29,454 nt of DNA, taken from the NCBI GenBank assembly GCA_031361295.1, contig JANMCN010000044.1, positions 1 through 29,454 of the forward strand, read 5' to 3'. Under the pieces are notes generated by a model that saw only the letters and a program-made list of their open reading frames with translations, was not told where the DNA came from and did not search any database. A program made the translations under genes and the position numbers. Within the stretch, counting starts at the first letter, position 1; each line of letters begins with the position of its first letter. The DNA is from JALZOC01 sp031361295 (GTDB taxonomy: Bacteria; Acidobacteriota; Vicinamibacteria; Vicinamibacterales; 2-12-FULL-66-21). Shown one piece after another: positions 22,479 through 29,454 of the stretch.

Positions 22479-22507
22479 TTGATGCGCGTCAACCCCTGCG
22501 CTACGAT
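22479..22507 (+). promoter_or_regulatory. Sigma-70-type promoter of uvrA
   Basis: TTGATG (22479-22484), a 17-bp spacer, then TACGAT (22502-22507), preceded by GC. The expected start site is about 30 bp before ATG 22543. No LexA-type box was recognised. Confidence 0.6.
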
Positions 22508-22542
22508 GGACTGTTCGGGATTCCCCGAACCTCTTCACAGAC

Positions 22543-25503
<2,961 letters not shown>

Positions 25504-25574
25504 GGCTCGCCGGCGTCCTGCCGGGCCCTCGGACCGCCAGGGTGCGTGTTTTTGCACACATCGGTGGACGGTCC

Positions 25575-25602
25575 TTGACTGTGCCGGCAGGAGGCCTACA
25601 AT
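25575..25602 (+). promoter_or_regulatory. Sigma-70-type promoter of the HEAT-repeat gene
   Basis: TTGACT (25575-25580), a 16-bp spacer, TACAAT (25597-25602). The -10 box overlaps the ATG at 25601, which excludes that codon as a start and supports ATG 25628, with a leader of about 20 nt. Confidence 0.7.
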
Positions 25603-25627
25603 GGAGGCACTCCCCCCGGATTCTTCC

Positions 25628-26851
25628 ATGACCCGAACAATCAGCGTCTCGCTGTGTGCCTTTCTCGTGATCGGCGGCTCTGCGGCGGCGCAGCAGGCGC
25701 GGTACGACGACGTCATTCGCAACCTGCGGAACCCGGACGCCAAGGTGCGCTTCAGCGCCATCCGGCTGCTCCGCGAATCGAAGTATCCCGAGTCCGTGGG
25801 ACCGATCGCCTCGCTCGTGATGGACCCTGTCGACCAGGTCCAGCTCGAAGCCATCGCGGCGGAACTGTCGTTCTTCCTGGTCGAGGACGTGCCCGCCAAG
25901 AAGCGGGTCGGTCTCTTCGTCGAGGTGCGGACGCCGGCGCAGGCGGAGGCCGCGTTCGACTCGGGTCCCCTCGCGGTCTGGCCCCACGCCGTCCCGCCGG
26001 AACTCGTGCACGGTCTCCTACAGGCCGTGGACGATCAGAGCCAGAAGGTCCGCGTGGAAGCCATCTACGCGCTCGGCACCATCGCCCGACCGCCACTGGC
26101 CGCCGACGCCGCGCCCCAGCTCATCAAGGCGCTCGATCATTACGATCCCGCGATCCGCGCCGCCGCGGCCCGGGTCATCGGGCGCCTGCGGGTCAGCGCC
26201 GCCGGCGACGCCCTGATCAAGGCGATCAACGATTCGAACAGCGGCGTGCGGTTCGCGGCGATGCGGGCGCTCGGCGCCCTTCACGAAGGCCGGGCCGTGG
26301 AGGCCCTGGGTGACCAGCTGGCCTTCTACGGAAAAGGGGAGGGGGCGTCGGCTGCCCTCGATGCGCTGGCGCGGATCGCGGACCCGGCGAGTGCGCCGCT
26401 GTTCAAAGCGCACCTGGCCGACAAGGACCCGCTCCTCCGGCGCGCCGCCGCGGACGGTCTCGGCCGACTCGGCGACAAGAGCGAGGTGTCGGCGCTGCAG
26501 GTCGGTGCCGGCAACGACGACTCGACGACGGTGCGGGCCGCGATGGCGTTTGCGCTGCAGAAGCTCGGGTACAACTACATTCCGCGGCTCGTCGACTTCA
26601 TGACGTCCGACAAGATGGCGCCGCAGATTGCCGGGTATCTCGTGGAGCTCGGGCCGTCAATCGTGCCCGCGCTCCTGCCGCACCTGCAGGACCCGAGTCC
26701 CGCGATCAGGGCCAACATCGCGCAGGTCATGGGGGTGCTCGGCAGTCCGGCGGCCGAGGCCGCCCTCCAGCCGCTGACACAGGATCACGATCACGATGTG
26801 GCGCAGGCGGCCACCCGGGCGCTGCAGCAGCTGAAGATGTCGCGCCCCTAG
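25628..26851 (+). CDS. Secreted HEAT-repeat protein
   Basis: A protein of 407 residues, probably periplasmic. ATG 25628 gives a clean signal peptide (MTRTISVSLCAFLVIGGSAAA/QQ) and lies just after a sigma-70 promoter whose -10 covers the alternative ATG 25601. The rest is alpha-helical HEAT/PBS-lyase-type repeats, for example DAKVRFSAIRLLRESK, SQKVRVEAIYALGTIA, DPAIRAAAARVIGRLR, NSGVRFAAMRALGALH, DPLLRRAAADGLGRLG, SPAIRANIAQVMGVLG and DHDVAQAATRALQQLK. Such solenoids bind protein partners; there is no catalytic motif and the partner is unknown. The glycosylase gene follows after 7 bp and is likely transcribed with it. Confidence 0.85.
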   Translation: MTRTISVSLCAFLVIGGSAAAQQARYDDVIRNLRNPDAKVRFSAIRLLRESKYPESVGPIASLVMDPVDQVQLEAIAAELSFFLVEDVPAKKRVGLFVEVRTPAQAEAAFDSGPLAVWPHAVPPELVHGLLQAVDDQSQKVRVEAIYALGTIARPPLAADAAPQLIKALDHYDPAIRAAAARVIGRLRVSAAGDALIKAINDSNSGVRFAAMRALGALHEGRAVEALGDQLAFYGKGEGASAALDALARIADPASAPLFKAHLADKDPLLRRAAADGLGRLGDKSEVSALQVGAGNDDSTTVRAAMAFALQKLGYNYIPRLVDFMTSDKMAPQIAGYLVELGPSIVPALLPHLQDPSPAIRANIAQVMGVLGSPAAEAALQPLTQDHDHDVAQAATRALQQLKMSRP

Positions 26852-26858
26852 CCGCTCG

Positions 26859-27491
26859 ATGGCCGTTCTGCCGCGCGAGTTCTACGCGCGACCGACGCTC
26901 GACGTCGCGCAGGATCTCATCGGGACGGTGTTCGTCCACGACTCGATGGCCGGCCTCGCCTCGGGCATCATCGTCGAAACCGAAGCCTACATCGGTGAGT
27001 CCGATCCCGCGTGCCACGCGGCGCCGGGACGAACGCCGCGCAATGCTCCCTTGTACGGTCCGCCCGGCTTCGCGTACGTGTACCTGAACTACGGCATTCA
27101 TTACCTCGCGAACGCGGTCACCGAGCCGGACGGCTGGCCGGCGGCGGTGCTCATCCGCGCGCTCGAACCGCTCGAAGGAGAGGCCCTCATGCGGCGGCGG
27201 CGCGCGCGTGGGACGGGCCGTCCTGCGCGGAGCTTTGCCTCGGCAGACCTGTGCCGCGGCCCCGGCAACCTCACCCGCGCGCTCGGCATCTCCCTCACCC
27301 AGAACTCGTCGGACCTCACGGGCGGACGCCTGCGCATCGAAGACCGGGGACTGCCGCGCCGGACGGTCGCGTGGACGCCGCGCATCGGCATCAGGGTCGG
27401 GGTTGAATCGCCGTGGCGATGCGTCGCGACGGGCAGCGCGTCACTCTCGGGGCCGCGACCGGCGCGTGCGTGGCGGGTGGACCGAGCCTAG
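26859..27491 (+). CDS. DNA-3-methyladenine glycosylase (AAG/MPG family)
   Basis: This removes alkylated purines such as 3-methyladenine and starts base excision repair; monofunctional and metal-free. The 210-residue protein matches the bacterial AAG type: FYARPTLDVAQDLIGTVFVH, IVETEAYIGESDPACHA (with the catalytic Glu), PLYGPPGFAYVYLNYGIHY, VLIRALEPLEG, and LCRGPGNLTRALGIS. ATG 26859 lies 7 bp after the HEAT-gene stop; a long frame with no other good start supports it. The C terminus overlaps the convergent htrA gene by the four bases CTAG, which serve as the stop codon on both strands. Confidence 0.93.
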   Translation: MAVLPREFYARPTLDVAQDLIGTVFVHDSMAGLASGIIVETEAYIGESDPACHAAPGRTPRNAPLYGPPGFAYVYLNYGIHYLANAVTEPDGWPAAVLIRALEPLEGEALMRRRRARGTGRPARSFASADLCRGPGNLTRALGISLTQNSSDLTGGRLRIEDRGLPRRTVAWTPRIGIRVGVESPWRCVATGSASLSGPRPARAWRVDRA

Positions 27492-28663
27492 CCGCGGCGC
27501 CGCTGGCTGCTCGCTTTCACGATCGGGACCTTGATCGTGAGCGACTTCCGCTCCCGCAGCAGTCCGAGCGTGACGGTCGATCCGATTTTGGCGTCGGACA
27601 ACAGGCGTTCGAAATGCGAGGCGTCGTCGATCACCGTACCATCGAAACTGCTGATGATGTCGCCGGGCCGGATCCCGGCGGCGTAGGCGTCGGAACGCTG
27701 CTGCACGCCGACGACCACCGCGCCGTGCGTGTTCGGCGCGCCCAGCTGCTCGGCGATCATCGTCGTCAGGGACTGCACGCTGATGCCGGGAATCGTGCCC
27801 CGCTGCACCATGCCGAACTTGATCAGGTCCTGCATCACGTGGCGCGCGAGGTTGCTCGGGACGGCGAAGCCGATGCCCTGGTAGCCGCCGGTCTCGCTGA
27901 AGATCGCGGTATTGATCCCGATCAGCTCCCCTCGCGCGTTGATCAGCGCGCCGCCGGAGTTGCCGGGATTGATCGCGGCGTCGGTCTGGATGAAGTCTTC
28001 GTAGGTCGCGAGGCGCCCTTCGAGGCTCCGGCCGGTCGCGCTGACGATCCCGAGCGTGACGGTCTGGTTCAACTGGAACGGGTTGCCGATCGCGAGCACC
28101 CATTCGGCGATTTTCAACCTGGACGAATCGCCCCACGGCATCACCGGCAGGTTGGTCGCCTCCACCTTGAGGACCGCGATATCGGTGGCTTCGTCGACGC
28201 CCACGACCTTCGCGCGCAGTTCGCGCTTGTCGGGCATCGTGACGGACACCTCGACCCCCTCGGCCACCACGTGATTGTTCGTGAGGACGTATCCGTCGGA
28301 TGACACCACGACGCCGGACCCGAGACTCTGTGCGCGGCTTTCGCGGTATCCCAGGGCGTCGTTGCGGTCGTCGAAGAAGAAACGGAAGAACGGATCGTTC
28401 GCGAACGGGGAGTTGGGCGTCCGCACCACCTGCGTGGACGAGATGTTCGTCACACTGCCGATTGCGCGCTGCGCCACGGCGGTCAGGTCCGGCATGCCGC
28501 CCGCGATTGGAGGAACCGGCTGGGCGCGGGGTGGTGCGGTCGAGGGCTGGGATGCGGAGGCGGCGGCAGTCTCGCCGGCCGTCCGCATCCGCCCCGTCAG
28601 CACCAGCCCGGCCGCCAGGCCAAACGTCACGCACGACATCACCACGGCCGTTCGTCGGAACAT
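27488..28663 (-). CDS. htrA: Trypsin-like serine protease with PDZ domain (HtrA/DegP family)
   Basis: A periplasmic or membrane-anchored quality-control protease of 391 residues. The N-terminal segment (MFRRTAVVMSCVTFGLAAGLVL) is a signal or anchor, followed by a Pro/Ala-rich linker. The S1C protease domain shows His in LTNNHVVAEGV (about 131), Asp in DIAVLKVEA (about 161) and Ser in NPGNSGGALIN (about 235). One PDZ domain follows (GTIPGISVQSLTTM...AGIRPGDIISSFDGTVI), so it is DegS/HtrA-like rather than the two-PDZ DegP. ATG 28663 overlaps the hsp20 stop by ATGA, so the two are translationally coupled; the GTG three bases earlier is less likely. Confidence 0.93.
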   Translation of the reverse strand: MFRRTAVVMSCVTFGLAAGLVLTGRMRTAGETAAASASQPSTAPPRAQPVPPIAGGMPDLTAVAQRAIGSVTNISSTQVVRTPNSPFANDPFFRFFFDDRNDALGYRESRAQSLGSGVVVSSDGYVLTNNHVVAEGVEVSVTMPDKRELRAKVVGVDEATDIAVLKVEATNLPVMPWGDSSRLKIAEWVLAIGNPFQLNQTVTLGIVSATGRSLEGRLATYEDFIQTDAAINPGNSGGALINARGELIGINTAIFSETGGYQGIGFAVPSNLARHVMQDLIKFGMVQRGTIPGISVQSLTTMIAEQLGAPNTHGAVVVGVQQRSDAYAAGIRPGDIISSFDGTVIDDASHFERLLSDAKIGSTVTLGLLRERKSLTIKVPIVKASSQRRRG

Positions 28664-29067
28664 CACTGGACCTCAATCTTGCGAAGCGGCGTGGCGGGCA
28701 CTTTCGGCAGGGTGACCGTCAGCACGCCGTTCTGGAGGTCGGCCGACACCGCGGTGACGTCGATGGTTGCCGCGAATTCGAAGGTGCGGTTGAACGCGCC
28801 GTGGCCCCGTTCGACCTGGTGGAAGTGCCGCACCTCGATCGCCTCGTCGGGTCGGCCGGTGCGCCGTCCGCGAATCGTGAGACGCGAGGATTCGAGCGCC
28901 AGCTCGATGTGCTCGCGGGCGAGCCCCGGCAGCTCCGCGGCGACGACGTAGCGGTCGTGGGTTTCGTACACGTCGATCGGCGGCGTCCAGGCGTCGGCGT
29001 TGTGCGCGGAGAGGCGTTCGAGGCGTTCCTGCCACGCGCGCAGCTCGCGCAAAGGTTCCCACGGCAT
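28663..29067 (-). CDS. Small heat-shock protein Hsp20/alpha-crystallin
   Basis: An ATP-independent holdase of 134 residues that binds unfolding proteins in the cytoplasm. The alpha-crystallin domain spans about residues 30-125: PPIDVYETHDRYVVAAELPG, REHIELALESSRLTIRGRR, FNRTFEFAATIDVTAVSADL, and the conserved QNGVLTVTLPK. The C-terminal IxI-like tail is short (IEVQ). ATG 29067 follows a TACGAT box by a few bases, so the message may be leaderless or start at the ATG itself. It overlaps htrA by ATGA, forming a two-gene stress operon, and is divergent from efp across a shared inverted repeat. Confidence 0.93.
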   Translation of the reverse strand: MPWEPLRELRAWQERLERLSAHNADAWTPPIDVYETHDRYVVAAELPGLAREHIELALESSRLTIRGRRTGRPDEAIEVRHFHQVERGHGAFNRTFEFAATIDVTAVSADLQNGVLTVTLPKVPATPLRKIEVQ

Positions 29068-29070
29068 CGC

Positions 29071-29110
29071 CGGATCGTAGCACCGCTCCGGGTGCCTGTG
29101 CTACGATCCG
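29071..29110. promoter_or_regulatory. 13-bp perfect inverted repeat with back-to-back -10 boxes
   Basis: CGGATCGTAGCAC (29071-29083) is the exact reverse complement of GTGCTACGATCCG (29098-29110), 14 nt apart. Each arm contains GCTACGAT in the outward direction, a -10-like box for hsp20 on the minus strand and for efp on the plus strand. It may be two promoters sharing one operator. Confidence 0.55.
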
Positions 29111-29130
29111 CAGGTTCGGGGCGGAGATTC

Positions 29131-29454
29131 ATGGCTTCCATCAACGCGACACGACTCAAAAAGGGGATGCTCGTCAAGATCAACGCGGATCTGTTCCGCG
29201 TGCTCGAGCTCCAGCACGTCACCCCGGGAAACCTGCGGGGTTTCGTCCGGATCAAGTTCCGTAATATCCGCAACGGATCGCTGTCCGATCAGAAGCTGCG
29301 GTCGGAAGATACACTGGATCGTGCCGTGCTCGACGAGCGCGAGATGCAGTATCTCTACAAGGACGGCGAGTCGTTCCATTTAATGGACACGACCACGTTC
29401 GAACAGCTGCACATCGACGCCGAGGGGCTGGGCGACAACGTCGACTATCTGATT
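29131..29454 (+). CDS. efp: Elongation factor P, truncated by window edge
   Basis: This relieves ribosome stalling at polyproline stretches. ATG 29131 follows GGAG by 4 nt. The visible 108 residues cover the KOW-like domain I (RLKKGMLVKINADLFRVLEL, then FVRIKFRNIRNG) and the OB domain (LDEREMQYLYKDGESFHLMD). The loop that normally carries the modified Lys34 (PGKGQAF in E. coli) reads PGNLRGF, with Asn at the Lys position and Arg two residues later. This is the form of an EF-P branch I recall in several deep bacterial phyla, not a damage sign. The rest lies beyond the window. Confidence 0.92.
   Translation, partial: MASINATRLKKGMLVKINADLFRVLELQHVTPGNLRGFVRIKFRNIRNGSLSDQKLRSEDTLDRAVLDEREMQYLYKDGESFHLMDTTTFEQLHIDAEGLGDNVDYLI

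Overview
The window is high-GC bacterial chromosome. The clustered PEP-CTERM proteins, the BACON/DUF5666 lipoprotein, the glycine-rich RRM protein and the elongation factor P type together suggest an Acidobacteriota member, perhaps Vicinamibacteria-like. That placement is inference from gene content only.

Layout. (1) 1-2163 is insertion-sequence debris: the 3' part of an IS1182-like transposase with its right end, then a complete but internally deleted IS630-like element (1311-2160) between TA dinucleotides. (2) 2164-7399 is an accessory, visibly less GC-rich island of four secreted PEP-CTERM proteins (2399, 4977, 5890, 6761). At least the first two are paralogues. A SpoIIAA/STAS-like protein and one opposite-strand orphan lie among them. 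A good sigma-54-type promoter precedes the first PEP-CTERM gene, with the IS630 copy just upstream of it. (3) About 7.4-14.6 kb is a compact integrative element ending at the 3' end of a tRNA-Thr(CGU) gene: frameshifted serine recombinase, divergent ribbon-helix-helix protein with a palindromic operator between them, zinc-ribbon protein, small HTH protein, short ORF, CHC2-TOPRIM-DUF3987 replication protein, TubC_N-like/zinc-ribbon protein, excisionase-like protein and tyrosine integrase. There are no capsid, tail, relaxase or type IV secretion genes, so it looks like a satellite or small non-conjugative replicating island. (4) 14.8-29.5 kb is core chromosome: pruA, a secreted endonuclease/exonuclease/phosphatase protein, a BACON lipoprotein plus outer-membrane beta-barrel pair, a minus-strand group (RRM protein, small membrane protein, membrane-anchored NTF2-like protein), uvrA, a HEAT-repeat protein, a 3-methyladenine DNA glycosylase, an hsp20-htrA stress operon and the start of efp.

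How the parts work together. In the integrative element the replication protein, TubC_N/zinc protein, xis and int genes are packed with overlapping or abutting ends and are probably one transcript. Repeated AACGCC dyads before the short ORF and across the replication-gene start codon could be operators for the HTH protein encoded just upstream. In the core, uvrA and the glycosylase are both DNA-repair genes but have separate promoters, and hsp20 and htrA overlap by ATGA. Several genes have a recognisable GCTAcgAT-like -10 box, and divergent hsp20 and efp share a perfect 13-bp inverted repeat carrying that box on each strand.

The most novel-looking parts are the tRNA-Thr element with its two separate candidate operator systems, the PEP-CTERM island with a sigma-54 promoter next to an IS, and the symmetrical hsp20/efp promoter.
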